From positions 1 through 56,370 of the forward strand of contig JANXSK010000012.1 in the NCBI GenBank assembly GCA_025352695.1: a DNA stretch of 56,370 nucleotides, in the 5' to 3' direction. The notes beneath the pieces were generated by a model that had not been told where the DNA came from, made no database searches, and saw only the letters and a list, made by a program, of their open reading frames with translations. Position numbers and translations under genes: made by a program. The stretch is from Ferruginibacter sp. GTDB lineage: Bacteria; Bacteroidota; Bacteroidia; Chitinophagales; Chitinophagaceae. Positions 29,589 through 38,971 of this stretch are shown here, in pieces; the stretch's first letter is position 1, and every line of letters starts with the position of its first letter.

Positions 29589-30227
29589 TTAGTTTAGATA
29601 AGGATTTTCCTGTTTTTCCTCGCCAATTGTTGTGCTGCATCCATGTCCGTTATAAATAATTGTTTTATCAGGAAGTACAAATAATTTTTGTATTATACTG
29701 TTGCGTAAAGTCTGATAATCTCCCCCAGGTAAATCAGTACGACCTATGCTGCGCTTAAATAATACATCGCCCCCTATGATAAAATTTTGTTTAGCGCAAT
29801 AAAAACAAATACTGCCTGGAGAATGACCTGGTGTTTCAATAATTACAAGCTCATCCTTATCCAATGAAATTATATCGCCTTCTTTTAATACAATAAAAAC
29901 GCCTGTATAATTATCAAAAGGCATATTGTACATCAATCCAGAAGTTGGAGCAAATGACAAAACTATTTTTTCCTTTTCATGTAGTTGCAGCGCAAGACCA
30001 TAGGTTTCTGCAATAAATTTATTTCCAAACACATGGTCAAGGTGGCAATGGGTATTCAAAAGCATTATCGGTTTTAATCCATTTTTTGAAATAAATTCTT
30101 TCAATATTTCTTTTTCGGCATCAAAATAGCAACCAGGATCAATAATAATACATTGTTTAAACTCATTGAATAATAAATACGTATTTTCTTGAATAGGACT
30201 GAAAGTAAAAGATTGAATTTGTAACAT
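29589..30227 (-). CDS. Glyoxalase II-like MBL-fold hydrolase
   Basis: Metallo-beta-lactamase-fold hydrolase of 212 residues. The metal set THCHLDH (59-65), His 135 (TPGHSPGSI), Asp 154 (GGDVLF) and His 195 (NGHGCST) is complete, and the arrangement matches the short, stand-alone glyoxalase II-like branch. The likely substrate is a thioester such as S-lactoylglutathione or another low-molecular thiol ester; this is family inference. It is convergent with the epimerase, only 8 bp apart. Confidence 0.9.
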   Translation of the reverse strand: MLQIQSFTFSPIQENTYLLFNEFKQCIIIDPGCYFDAEKEILKEFISKNGLKPIMLLNTHCHLDHVFGNKFIAETYGLALQLHEKEKIVLSFAPTSGLMYNMPFDNYTGVFIVLKEGDIISLDKDELVIIETPGHSPGSICFYCAKQNFIIGGDVLFKRSIGRTDLPGGDYQTLRNSIIQKLFVLPDKTIIYNGHGCSTTIGEEKQENPYLN

Positions 30228-30309
30228 TTAAGAACTTTTTAGGTTATAAAGGGATATTTTTATGATTGATTTGAATAGAGTAATTTTAATGTCAAATATT
30301 ACATTTAGT

Positions 30310-33300
30310 ATGGTAAAGTTCAGCAGAATATTTTTGATAGCGATGTATATTATCCTGATTGGATCTTTTACATCCGTTGCCCAAGTAAATGCAGTCGAGT
30401 TTGGAAAAAATCGAGTTCAATTCAAAAAATTTCAATGGCAATATTATCAAACAAAAAATTTCAATACATACTTTAACCAAAGTGGGCAGGAGTTGGCCAA
30501 GTTTGTTTTACAGGTAGCAGAAGAAGAGTTGCCTGGCATTGAAACTTTTACTGAATACAGTTTACAGCGCAGGGCTAATATTATTGTGTACAACGAATTT
30601 GCTGATTTGCAACAGTCAAATATTGGGCTTGGTGAAGATTGGCAAAATACAAGCGGAGGTACCAAATTGGTTAACAATAAGATGGTAGTTTATTTTAATG
30701 GCGACCATGCAAATCTTCGCAAACAAATTAAAGAAGGCATTGCCCGTATATTAACAGACAATGTTTTATTTGGTGAAGATTTAGGCGAAGTTGCCGGAAA
30801 CCAAGCGTTGTTGGATTTACCTAAATGGCTTACAAATGGTTATGTTGCTTTTGTTGGCGAAAACTGGAGTACTGCATTGGATGATGAATTAAAAAGTGAA
30901 ATTTTAAGTGGCAACTATAAAAATTTTTACCAGTTTGCATTTGAAAAACCAGAAATTGCAGGGCATGCGTTTTGGTATTATATAGAAGAGAAATACAAAA
31001 AAGAAAACGTTACTTACCTACTCTATCTGGCAAGGGTTTATAAAAATTTAAACCGTGCTTGCCAACAGGTTTGCAAAAACAGATTTAAAGAAGTATTGGC
31101 AGATTTTATGACGTTTGAAGAAGAAAAATATTACAAGGATGTTGCTAGACGAAAGGCTTATCCCAAAGGAAATTATATTGAAAGTTTTGAGATTAATAAA
31201 AATAAAGATTACTATCGAATCAATGTAAACCCTAATAGAAAGAATAATTCCTTTGCTGTAGTAGAATACAAAAAAGGCATTATTAAATTAAAACTAAGTG
31301 AGGATTTTGATTACACAACCTTATTAAAATATGGCATTCGTAGTTATCAAAAAGAAACAAACCCTTACTATCCTTTGCTGGCATGGGATCCAAAAGGGAC
31401 AAGGCTTACAGTTGTTTATACACAAGAGGGAAGACTTAAATTATTTGTGTATGATATTATAACCAGAATAAAAAACCCCAAGATTGATCTCACCGACCAG
31501 TTTCAGCAAATTCAGGATATAAAGTATATGCTTGATAGTAAGACGCTCTTGATAAGTGCGGTAAAAAATGGACATACCGATATCTTTACGCTTAACCTTG
31601 AAAATGAAAAAGTAAAGCAAATTACCAATGATATCTATGATGATCTTGATGCAACATTTGTTTCCTTTCCCGGCAAAACAGGCATTATTTTCAGTAGCAA
31701 CCGCCCCGGCCCCAATGCTAAAAATGCAGATACGGTTTTACCTAGTCACAACCGCTATAATATATTTTTTATCACCGATTTTGGTGGAAAGCCAGAGCTT
31801 AATCAAATAACGCAATTAAGCAATTTAAAATATGGTAATGCCCGTTATCCAACCCCATACAATAACAATCACTTTACATTTATTAGTGATGAAAATGGTG
31901 TAGGCAACCGATATGCAGGTTTCTTTACAACAAAGGCTGCTGGGTTAGATACCTTAGTTTTAATAGGTGATGAAATTTTACGCAATCCTTCTATACGTGA
32001 TGTAGATAGTACATTAAGGGTGTACAAAAAAACAGATGTAGATTCTATTGCAGTTGTTGCCGTAACGCAAGATTCGGTTTACACTTTTCCATTAAGCAAT
32101 TATGAAAGTAGTGTAGCAGAAAGCCGTATTGCAGGCGACAATAATCAGGTAAGTGAAGTTACCAGGCAAAGTGATGAAAAAACATTGTACAAATTAAAAA
32201 TTGATGAAAATACGCTGCGCAGAAGAAATATAACGGCACCACCTACTGAGTTTATGAAAAGAGTTGTTATGGCAGATAAAATTGCTGCAACAGCTCCAGG
32301 CAAATATGATAAGCCATTGGGAAATGCAGAGAGTGATAAAAACAAAAAAGATGTTTTTCAAAATGAATTTGCCAATGAAAAAGTTGATAGCAGCTTACAA
32401 GCAAAAATTATATCCGGAGAAAATATTGAAAAAAATGATGTGTTGGGAAAAGCAAAATTATATTCCTACAAGCCTGTAAAATTTTATTCAGATTATGTTG
32501 GTTTTAATTTAAATAACAATATACTCATCAACAGATATCAACCCTATAGTGGTGGAAATGGACCAATTATGCTTTCCTCCAATACAGTTATGAACGGCCT
32601 ATTTAAATTAGGAACTGCTGAATTATTAGAAGATGTAAAAATTACCGGTGCTTTCAGAATCTCTTCTAATTTAAAAGATAAAGAATGGCTCATGAGCTAT
32701 CAAAACTATAAAAAAAGATTTGATTGGGGTGGAACTTACTACCGCAATGTGATCGGCGTTACTGACCAAACAGGAACGATTCCCGGCAGATTATTTACAA
32801 ATTTATATCAGGCTAATGTGTCTTATCCTTTTGATAATTCTAAAAGGCTTGCCTTGATTTTTGGTCTGAGAAATGATAAAACTGTCTTCTTAACCAACTT
32901 TTTTCAGGGCATTTACACACCTCCGTACGAATCTCTAAAAGAGCCGGATCAAAAAAAGACATTTGCAACATCTCACCTAGAATACGTTTATGACAACTCT
33001 CTAAATCCAACACAAAATATCTGGAATGGTTTAAGGTATAAAGTATACATAGATTGGAACACAGATATTAGTAAAGAAAAAAATAACAATGGTAAATACA
33101 ATTTTAACTGGGGTGCTGATGCACGTTATTATTATCCTATTTACCGCAACTTTATTTGGGCAGGCCGTGCTGCAGCAGATTTTAGCTGGGGCAATCAAAA
33201 AACAATTTACTATCTCGGTGGTGTTGATAGCTGGATGATGTTAAGTGGCAATAAAAAATCAGATGGATCTGACAGGTATTTTAATACCCAAAACCCACCG

Positions 33301-33729
33301 AATCCTAATGTAGACTATGCTTTTCAAAGCCTTGCCCTTAATGCAAGAGGGTTTATACAAAATGTAGCCAATGGCAATAATGCCATCGTATTAAACAGTG
33401 AATTTCGCCTGCCTGTTTTTAGTACCTTTTTCGATCGACCGATTAACAATGCTTTTTTACGCAACTTTCAATTAATACAGTTTATAGATTTAGGTACTGC
33501 CTGGAGTGGAGGATTAAAAGGTATTGGCCGACCTACAGTAATCTACGGTTTGCCACCTGTGCAGATAGTTAAAAAAGCAGGTGGAGTTGGACCATTTGCC
33601 GGCGGATATGGTTTTGGCGCAAGAAGTACCCTACTGGGCTACTTTCTTAAATTTGATGCCGCATGGCAAATGAATGGCATATTTAAAGGCAGTCCAATTT
33701 TATATTTAAGTATGGGACTCGACTTTTAA
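30310..33729 (+). CDS. Giant envelope protein: peptidase-like head, beta-propeller, outer-membrane barrel
   Basis: Function unknown. From ATG 30310 it has 1139 residues with a signal peptide ending TSVAQ. Three parts can be seen. Roughly residues 25-280 look like a gluzincin (peptidase MA) fold, with LPKWLTNGYVAF standing where active relatives have LPxWxxEGxA. The expected HExxH is absent; the corresponding helix reads KEGIARILTD, so this part is probably inactive. Residues about 330-600 contain WD40/TolB-like blades (AWDPKGTRLTVVY, GIIFSSNRPG). After a charged linker, residues about 740-1139 alternate in the pattern of a beta-barrel, ending FGARSTLLGYFLKFDAAW and a terminal Phe, resembling Omp85/BamA-type C-termini. 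It is monocistronic with its own terminator. Confidence 0.75.
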   Translation: MVKFSRIFLIAMYIILIGSFTSVAQVNAVEFGKNRVQFKKFQWQYYQTKNFNTYFNQSGQELAKFVLQVAEEELPGIETFTEYSLQRRANIIVYNEFADLQQSNIGLGEDWQNTSGGTKLVNNKMVVYFNGDHANLRKQIKEGIARILTDNVLFGEDLGEVAGNQALLDLPKWLTNGYVAFVGENWSTALDDELKSEILSGNYKNFYQFAFEKPEIAGHAFWYYIEEKYKKENVTYLLYLARVYKNLNRACQQVCKNRFKEVLADFMTFEEEKYYKDVARRKAYPKGNYIESFEINKNKDYYRINVNPNRKNNSFAVVEYKKGIIKLKLSEDFDYTTLLKYGIRSYQKETNPYYPLLAWDPKGTRLTVVYTQEGRLKLFVYDIITRIKNPKIDLTDQFQQIQDIKYMLDSKTLLISAVKNGHTDIFTLNLENEKVKQITNDIYDDLDATFVSFPGKTGIIFSSNRPGPNAKNADTVLPSHNRYNIFFITDFGGKPELNQITQLSNLKYGNARYPTPYNNNHFTFISDENGVGNRYAGFFTTKAAGLDTLVLIGDEILRNPSIRDVDSTLRVYKKTDVDSIAVVAVTQDSVYTFPLSNYESSVAESRIAGDNNQVSEVTRQSDEKTLYKLKIDENTLRRRNITAPPTEFMKRVVMADKIAATAPGKYDKPLGNAESDKNKKDVFQNEFANEKVDSSLQAKIISGENIEKNDVLGKAKLYSYKPVKFYSDYVGFNLNNNILINRYQPYSGGNGPIMLSSNTVMNGLFKLGTAELLEDVKITGAFRISSNLKDKEWLMSYQNYKKRFDWGGTYYRNVIGVTDQTGTIPGRLFTNLYQANVSYPFDNSKRLALIFGLRNDKTVFLTNFFQGIYTPPYESLKEPDQKKTFATSHLEYVYDNSLNPTQNIWNGLRYKVYIDWNTDISKEKNNNGKYNFNWGADARYYYPIYRNFIWAGRAAADFSWGNQKTIYYLGGVDSWMMLSGNKKSDGSDRYFNTQNPPNPNVDYAFQSLALNARGFIQNVANGNNAIVLNSEFRLPVFSTFFDRPINNAFLRNFQLIQFIDLGTAWSGGLKGIGRPTVIYGLPPVQIVKKAGGVGPFAGGYGFGARSTLLGYFLKFDAAWQMNGIFKGSPILYLSMGLDF

Positions 33730-33750
33730 AATCACACAAATAAGATAGAA

Positions 33751-33789
33751 AATTACCTGGTTCTTTTAAAAAAGCCGGGTAATTTTTTT
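33751..33789 (+). terminator. Terminator of the 1139-residue envelope gene
   Basis: Ten-bp stem (33751-33760 with 33775-33784, one G-U pair on the plus strand), a 14-nt loop and seven T, 22 bp after the stop codon. Confidence 0.85.
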
Positions 33790-33855
33790 AGGCCAATACA
33801 GCGCTACAGTTAAGTGCTGCTACAAAAAATTCAATTATTTGGTGTGGTTTTTTGT

Positions 33856-34218
33856 TCAAAATAATTTTAGGAGATGAATTATTTTAGGAAGAAAAATAAT
33901 GACACCTATTAAAGCACTTCCAGCAGCACAAATCAATACCGCTCCTGCTCCTGCGTCTTTTGCAACTTTTATAAGCGGATGAGATTCTTTAGAAATCAAA
34001 TCGCACATTTTTTCCATTGCAGTATTCAACATTTCCACCGAGGTTACAATTGTACAGCAACCAATTACAAAAAACCATTCGGTACTGCTTATCCTAAAAA
34101 AACAACTCATTATTATAACTACAATTATTGCAAGCAAATGAATTCTAAAATTTGGTTCATTTTTAAAACAATATTTTATTCCATTACCAGCATAAATAAA
34201 TGATCTAACTAATTTCAT
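33856..34218 (-). CDS. Diacylglycerol kinase family protein (DagK)
   Basis: Small integral membrane lipid kinase; Gram-positive relatives phosphorylate undecaprenol, while E. coli DgkA uses diacylglycerol. The 120 residues have three transmembrane helices and the family motif VTSVEMLNTAMEKMCD near residue 60, followed by KVAKDAGAGAVL near residue 85, which carry the catalytic Glu and Asp. The gene is about 50 bp downstream of a class III aminotransferase gene on the same strand, with no functional link apparent. Confidence 0.92.
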   Translation of the reverse strand: MKLVRSFIYAGNGIKYCFKNEPNFRIHLLAIIVVIIMSCFFRISSTEWFFVIGCCTIVTSVEMLNTAMEKMCDLISKESHPLIKVAKDAGAGAVLICAAGSALIGVIIFLPKIIHLLKLF

Positions 34219-34266
34219 GGCTAAAAACTTTATATAAAGATTTGGTACAAAAATTATTTTAAAGGG

Positions 34267-35451
34267 TTACTTTAACCCATCTAAAACTACTAGGAGTTTT
34301 TCGCAAGCAGTAATAATTTCTTCAGCGGTAATAACCAAGGGCGGTACAACCCTTAAACAATTACTGGCAAATAAAAACCAATCGGTAAATATGCCTTGCT
34401 CAATTAACGCATCAATTACTTTTTTATTAAACTCAAAATTTTCAAATTCAACAGCTAGCATCAGGCCGCAACTGCGTACTGCTTTTATAGAGGGATGATG
34501 AAGTTTTGATAAAAATAAATATTCCTTTTCTTTTACAGAATCGATTAAATTTTCTTGCAGCAGTACCTTGAATGCGGCTAAGCCTGCGGCACAACTAACC
34601 GGATGACCACCAAATGTATTGATATGCCCCAATACAGGATTGTGGGTTAAGGAATCCATGATTGTTTTATTGGCCACAAAAGCTCCAAGGGGCATACCGC
34701 CACCCAATGCTTTACCAAGTAATAATATATCGGGAACCACGTAAAAATTTTCGAATGCAAATAAGGTTCCGTTGCGCCCAAAAGCACATTGTATCTCATC
34801 TAAAATCAATAAGGTGCCTGTTTGTGTGCAGCGTGCACGCAATGCAGATAACCAATTGTTTTGTGGCACCAATACACCTGCTTCAGCTTGTATAGTTTCG
34901 GCTATTACGCAGGCAGTTTTTTCTGTAATATTTTCCAGGTCTGTAAATGAATTGTAATTCAATTGCATCGTATCTGGCAACAACGGTCTAAAGGCATTGC
35001 GCCAATATTCATCCCCCATAATACTTAATGCCCCTTGCGTACTTCCATGGTATGAATTTTTAAAGGAAATGATTTGTGTTCTTGCAGTAAAACGCTTTGC
35101 CAATTTCATTGCTCCTTCTGTTGCTTCGCTCCCACTGGCTGTGTAAAAAACAGTATTCAATGTGGGCGGTAAGTGATCCGATAAAATTTTGGCATACGCA
35201 ACTTGTGGACTTTCTATCAATTCGCCATACACCATAATGTGCATGTATTCATCAACCTGTTTTTTTATTGCTTCTACAACTTTTGGATGGCAATGACCTA
35301 CGTTGCAAACACTAATACCTGCAATTAAATCAATGTATTTTTTGCCATTAATATCCCACATATTACTACCGCGGGCTTTTACAATTTCTAAGGCCAAAGG
35401 TGCCTCAGATGTTTGACCCACATGTGTAAGAAATAATTGGCGTTGTGTCAT
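34267..35451 (-). CDS. Class III PLP aminotransferase (acetylornithine/aspartate aminotransferase family)
   Basis: Fold type I aminotransferase of 394 residues. The PLP-binding Lys is in LLLGKALGGGMPLGAF, preceded by LILDEIQCAFGRNG with the conserved Asp. N-terminal and substrate regions (KYIDLIAGISVCNVGHCHP, YTASGSEATEGAMKLA) match the acetylornithine/ornithine/4-aminobutyrate branch. No arginine or other biosynthesis genes are nearby, so the substrate is unresolved; general annotation is the safe call. It ends about 50 bp before dagK. Confidence 0.88.
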   Translation of the reverse strand: MTQRQLFLTHVGQTSEAPLALEIVKARGSNMWDINGKKYIDLIAGISVCNVGHCHPKVVEAIKKQVDEYMHIMVYGELIESPQVAYAKILSDHLPPTLNTVFYTASGSEATEGAMKLAKRFTARTQIISFKNSYHGSTQGALSIMGDEYWRNAFRPLLPDTMQLNYNSFTDLENITEKTACVIAETIQAEAGVLVPQNNWLSALRARCTQTGTLLILDEIQCAFGRNGTLFAFENFYVVPDILLLGKALGGGMPLGAFVANKTIMDSLTHNPVLGHINTFGGHPVSCAAGLAAFKVLLQENLIDSVKEKEYLFLSKLHHPSIKAVRSCGLMLAVEFENFEFNKKVIDALIEQGIFTDWFLFASNCLRVVPPLVITAEEIITACEKLLVVLDGLK

Positions 35452-35647
35452 AGTTTACAAATTTCGTTAAGAAAGTTTGATATTCGTGTAAATATTGCCG
35501 GCAACAAAAAGAGTGCTGTAAATGGCGAATATTTAAAAGCTGCTTTAACGTGAAAACCAATGTTGCGTTTAGCTGAAAATGTAGAAGTGCGTAACACAAC
35601 GCTAATTCCATAAAATACAAAAACTCGTAACAAAAAAATTAAATGAT

Positions 35648-36187
35648 ATGCCAGTAATTCTTCCGGTAAAAGGTGTGTTGCCAACAATGGGCGACAATTG
35701 TTTTATTGCTCCAAATGCCACTATTGTTGGAGATGTAATAATGGGTAATGACTGTAGTGTTTGGTTTAACGCAATTATTAGGGGTGATGTAAATAGTATT
35801 CGCATGGGCAACAAAGTTAATGTACAGGATGGAGCAGTTATTCACTGTACTTACCAAAAAACCAAAGCAATTATTGGAAATAATGTTAGCATCGGACACA
35901 ATGCAATTGTACATGGATGCGTTATAGCTGATAATGTGCTGATTGGGATGGGTGCAATTGTAATGGACAATGTACAGGTAGGCAGTAATTGTATTATTGC
36001 AGCTGGGGCTGTTGTACTTGAAAATACCATCATTGAACCAGGTTGCATTTATGCCGGAGTACCTGCAAAAAAAATAAAAAATATTAGTGAAGAACTGATT
36101 AGCGGAGAAATAAACAGGATTGCAGAAAATTATTTGATGTATAGTGGATGGTTTAAAATCCCCGTAGCAGAAAATAATGATTTATAA
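35648..36187 (+). CDS. Gamma-class carbonic anhydrase-like protein
   Basis: Left-handed beta-helix protein of 179 residues built from hexapeptide repeats (for example IRGDVNSIRMG, VNVQDGAVIH). Zinc-binding histidines of the gamma carbonic anhydrase group are in place: VIHCTY and SIGHNAIVHG, three in total. The Arg-Asp pair of RGDVNSI is also conserved. The C-terminal helix (NRIAENYLMYSGWFK) is typical of the family branch that also includes YrdA/PaaY-like proteins, not all of which hydrate CO2. A mini-lipoprotein gene starts 10 bp after the stop. Confidence 0.9.
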   Translation: MPVILPVKGVLPTMGDNCFIAPNATIVGDVIMGNDCSVWFNAIIRGDVNSIRMGNKVNVQDGAVIHCTYQKTKAIIGNNVSIGHNAIVHGCVIADNVLIGMGAIVMDNVQVGSNCIIAAGAVVLENTIIEPGCIYAGVPAKKIKNISEELISGEINRIAENYLMYSGWFKIPVAENNDL

Positions 36188-36197
36188 TAATTGGATT

Positions 36198-36392
36198 ATG
36201 AGAAAAGCCTTATTCGCCTTTATTATTGTTGCATATTTAGCCAGCTTAGCAGGATGTTCTATATTTAAAAAGACAGGAAAATATGGTTGCCCCGGCGCAC
36301 CAAAATCGGGCGAATTAAGCATTGATCAAAAAATTGCAAAAGGCGAAAAAGTAAAAGAATCAAAGTACAAAGGAGGGAGAAAGATTTATTAA
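36198..36392 (+). CDS. 64-residue lipoprotein
   Basis: Not recognised by function. The signal MRKALFAFIIVAYLASLAGC has lipobox LAGC, so the mature part is only about 45 residues, basic, with CPGAPKSGELSIDQKIAKGE in the middle. ATG 36198 is preferred over 36177, because the upstream option overlaps the gamma carbonic anhydrase stop and adds polar residues before the signal. It is likely cotranscribed with that gene. Small Lys-rich lipoproteins of this type recur in Bacteroidota genomes. Confidence 0.75.
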   Translation: MRKALFAFIIVAYLASLAGCSIFKKTGKYGCPGAPKSGELSIDQKIAKGEKVKESKYKGGRKIY

Positions 36393-36475
36393 TTAGTTTG
36401 AATAATCAATAAATAAATATTTAATCATTTCATAGTTTTTATAATTTAATCCCAAACCAATAAACCCTAATTTTT

Positions 36476-36778
36476 ATGTGTTATCATTTGAAAACTAAAT
36501 TCGGTAATACCGAAGCTGTTATTGACGACAACTGTGGTGTGTCTAAATTTTATTCCATTGCCGATACTTTAGCTATTGATTTACAAGTTCGCTTTTTAAA
36601 CCAGGTAGATGACAGTGAAACGTTAAACTGGGATTTTCATTACAAAAGCCATCTGCTAACATTGCATTATAATGTCTTTAACGGGGTATCTATTTTTCCA
36701 CAACATATAAAAAGTATTCAGCAGGAAAATAACGCGGTGTTGGAAATTGCACATTTTTTAGAGCACAAGGCTTACTAA
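36476..36778 (+). CDS. Conserved-looking protein of 100 residues, unknown
   Basis: Not recognised. No signal peptide or membrane segment. The N-terminus MCYHLKTKFGNTEAVIDDNC is followed by alternating short strands (NWDFHYKSHLLTLHYNVFNG) and a C-terminal helix ending FLEHKAY. Codon use is like that of the neighbours and the frame is open through ATG 36476, so it is probably a real cytoplasmic protein. It ends 1 bp before the convergent rsgA stop. The MCYH start recalls the SRAP (SOS response-associated peptidase) N-terminus, but the rest does not match. Confidence 0.55.
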   Translation: MCYHLKTKFGNTEAVIDDNCGVSKFYSIADTLAIDLQVRFLNQVDDSETLNWDFHYKSHLLTLHYNVFNGVSIFPQHIKSIQQENNAVLEIAHFLEHKAY

Positions 36779-36779
36779 A

Positions 36780-37706
36780 TTAATACGATTTTTCTTCAAT
36801 TTTATCAAGGATATTGCAGTAACTAATATACCGGTCAATATGGATAGAACCTTCTTGTACCGCTTCTTTCACGGCGCAGCCTGGTTCATTCAGGTGCATA
36901 CAATTATTAAACTGGCAATCGTTTATAAGTTCCCTCATTTCCGGAAAATAATGTGACAGTTCCTGCTTTGGTATATCTACCAAACCAAGTTCTCGTATGC
37001 CGGGCGTATCAATAATTCTTCCACCAAAAGGAAGGTTAAACATTTCTGCAAAAGTGGTGGTGTGTAAACCTTTGCCGCTCCAACCGCTTACATCCTGTGT
37101 TTTTAATTTCAGTTCGGGAAAAATAATATTGATGAAAGAAGATTTACCAACGCCTGAATGCCCACTCAACAAAGTAGTTTTATCTTTTAAAAGATCTTTC
37201 ACTTCAGCAACACCAATATTTTTTTCAATGCTCATGCCCATCACTTTGTAACCAATGGCTTCGTAAATTGATTTAACTTCTGCAAATTTTTCCAATTCAA
37301 TTTCTTTATATAAATCTGATTTATTAAAAACAATAATGGAAGGAATTTGGTATGCTTCGGAAGTAATTAAAAAACGATCCATAAACCCTTGAGATGTTTT
37401 AGGATCTTTTAAAGTAGCAAACAACAACGACTGATCGATATTGGATGCAATAATGTGATGCTTGTGCTTATTTGCAGGAGAAGTACGTGTAATATAATTG
37501 CGGCGATCGTCAATTTCAGTAATTGTTACAGAGCCTTCCTGTTCATTTTCGGCCACAATTGTTACCACATCGCCAACAGCAATCGGATTGGTACTCGTTA
37601 AACCATCTATTTTAAACTTGCCCAAAATACGGGCATTCAAAACAACTCCTTCTTCGTTTTGAACAACATACCAGCTTCCGGTACTTTTATAAACTGTTGC
37701 CTTCAT
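36780..37706 (-). CDS. rsgA: Ribosome small-subunit GTPase RsgA
   Basis: Circularly permuted GTPase that acts late in 30S assembly. Order of G motifs is permuted as expected: G4 NKSD at 128-131, then G1 GHSGVGKS at 182-189, then G3 DTPG at 233-236. An N-terminal OB domain comes first, and the C-terminal zinc knuckle has Cys 264, Cys 269, His 271 and Cys 277. It has 308 residues, the family length. A 254-bp gap with no feature I can name lies upstream. Confidence 0.96.
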   Translation of the reverse strand: MKATVYKSTGSWYVVQNEEGVVLNARILGKFKIDGLTSTNPIAVGDVVTIVAENEQEGSVTITEIDDRRNYITRTSPANKHKHHIIASNIDQSLLFATLKDPKTSQGFMDRFLITSEAYQIPSIIVFNKSDLYKEIELEKFAEVKSIYEAIGYKVMGMSIEKNIGVAEVKDLLKDKTTLLSGHSGVGKSSFINIIFPELKLKTQDVSGWSGKGLHTTTFAEMFNLPFGGRIIDTPGIRELGLVDIPKQELSHYFPEMRELINDCQFNNCMHLNEPGCAVKEAVQEGSIHIDRYISYCNILDKIEEKSY

Positions 37707-37960
37707 CGTACACGAAATTGATTAATAAAAATGAATAAAAAAAGTTGTTTAAAAAGGAGTGCATTAAACCACAAGCAATACATTACCGGGTTATAATAAA
37801 AGGAGTTTTTCAATAAGAATTATTGTCCAAACTAAAAAGCTATGTGGATCATCCTTGCATCGCACTCGTTTACACAAATAGCCCTGGCCAACTTTTTTAA
37901 ACCATGCAAATTTGAAAAAGCTTACATAAGTTATCGCTCTAAAGTGGGTGGGGCTGCTCT

Positions 37961-38965
37961 TTAGGGAAATTTTTTCAACACTGTAAATCGTAATAAAAAT
38001 TCCAACAGCAATAGGCCGAGTGCAAACATAGCAAATGGAAAAAACTTTTCTGTATACCGCGTAAGGGTTGATATTTCTACCTTGGATTTTTCAAGTCCAT
38101 CAATTTCTTTGTAAATATTTGTTAGGCCTGCATTGTCTTTTGCCCTAAAATATTTTCCGCCTGTTTCAACTGCTATTTCTTTAAGCAACTTTTCATCTAT
38201 GCTTACTTTTTGCTGCTGCATTACCACACCCAATGGTGTTTTAATAGGAAAAGGTGCATAGCCATCTGTACCTACACCAATTGTATACACTTTTATATGA
38301 AATGCTTTGGCAATTTCTTTGGCATTGGTAGGACCAATTAAACCACCGTTATTTTCTCCATCGGTTAATAAAATAACCACTTTACTTTTCGACTTACTCG
38401 TACGCAAGCGATCCACACTTGTAGAAAGTCCATCACCAATAGCAGTTCCATCCTCCAACAAACCATTTCTAATATTTTCCACTGCAGATCTCAGCACTGC
38501 CCTATCGGTAGTTAACGGACATTGTGTAAAACTTTCGCCCGAAAAAATTACAATCGCAATACGATCTGTTAAACGGCTGTCTATAAAATCCTGCGCTACT
38601 TTTTTAGCAGCTTCCATACGGCTGGGTGTAAAGTCCTGCGCTGTCATGCTACCGCTCACATCAATGCATAACACAATATCAACCCCATCACCTTCAGCCT
38701 GCTGCTCATCCGTTTTAGTTTGTGGTCTTGCCAATGCGGCAATAATAAATGCAATACTCAACAACCTTAATAAAAAAGGCAAATGCCGTAATGAACTTTT
38801 CCACGAGGTTAAGCCGGCAAAACTTTTGGTTGAAGAAACCTTTATGCCAGCTTGACTAGCTGCATTTTTTTTAGCATACCAAAAAATCATTACAGGAAGT
38901 AATAAACCCAGCAAAAAAAATTGAGGGGTAGCAAAACTGATAGTATTTAAATAGCTGAAAAACAA
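37961..38965 (-). CDS. batA: BatA-like von Willebrand A domain membrane protein
   Basis: Inner-membrane VWA protein of the MoxR/Bat system. The 334 residues begin with two membrane helices, then a VWA domain with MIDAS motif DVSGS (102-106), the MIDAS Thr region EDGTAIGDG and LLTDGENN, and end with a C-terminal helix. No in-frame ATG lies near the start; TTG 38965 (MFFSYLNTISFATPQFFL) gives the normal N-terminus and lies 6 bp after the previous gene, so the TTG start is accepted. It is the last of four genes; batB and batC homologs do not follow. Confidence 0.88.
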   Translation of the reverse strand: MFFSYLNTISFATPQFFLLGLLLPVMIFWYAKKNAASQAGIKVSSTKSFAGLTSWKSSLRHLPFLLRLLSIAFIIAALARPQTKTDEQQAEGDGVDIVLCIDVSGSMTAQDFTPSRMEAAKKVAQDFIDSRLTDRIAIVIFSGESFTQCPLTTDRAVLRSAVENIRNGLLEDGTAIGDGLSTSVDRLRTSKSKSKVVILLTDGENNGGLIGPTNAKEIAKAFHIKVYTIGVGTDGYAPFPIKTPLGVVMQQQKVSIDEKLLKEIAVETGGKYFRAKDNAGLTNIYKEIDGLEKSKVEISTLTRYTEKFFPFAMFALGLLLLEFLLRFTVLKKFP

Positions 38966-38971
38966 AATGGT

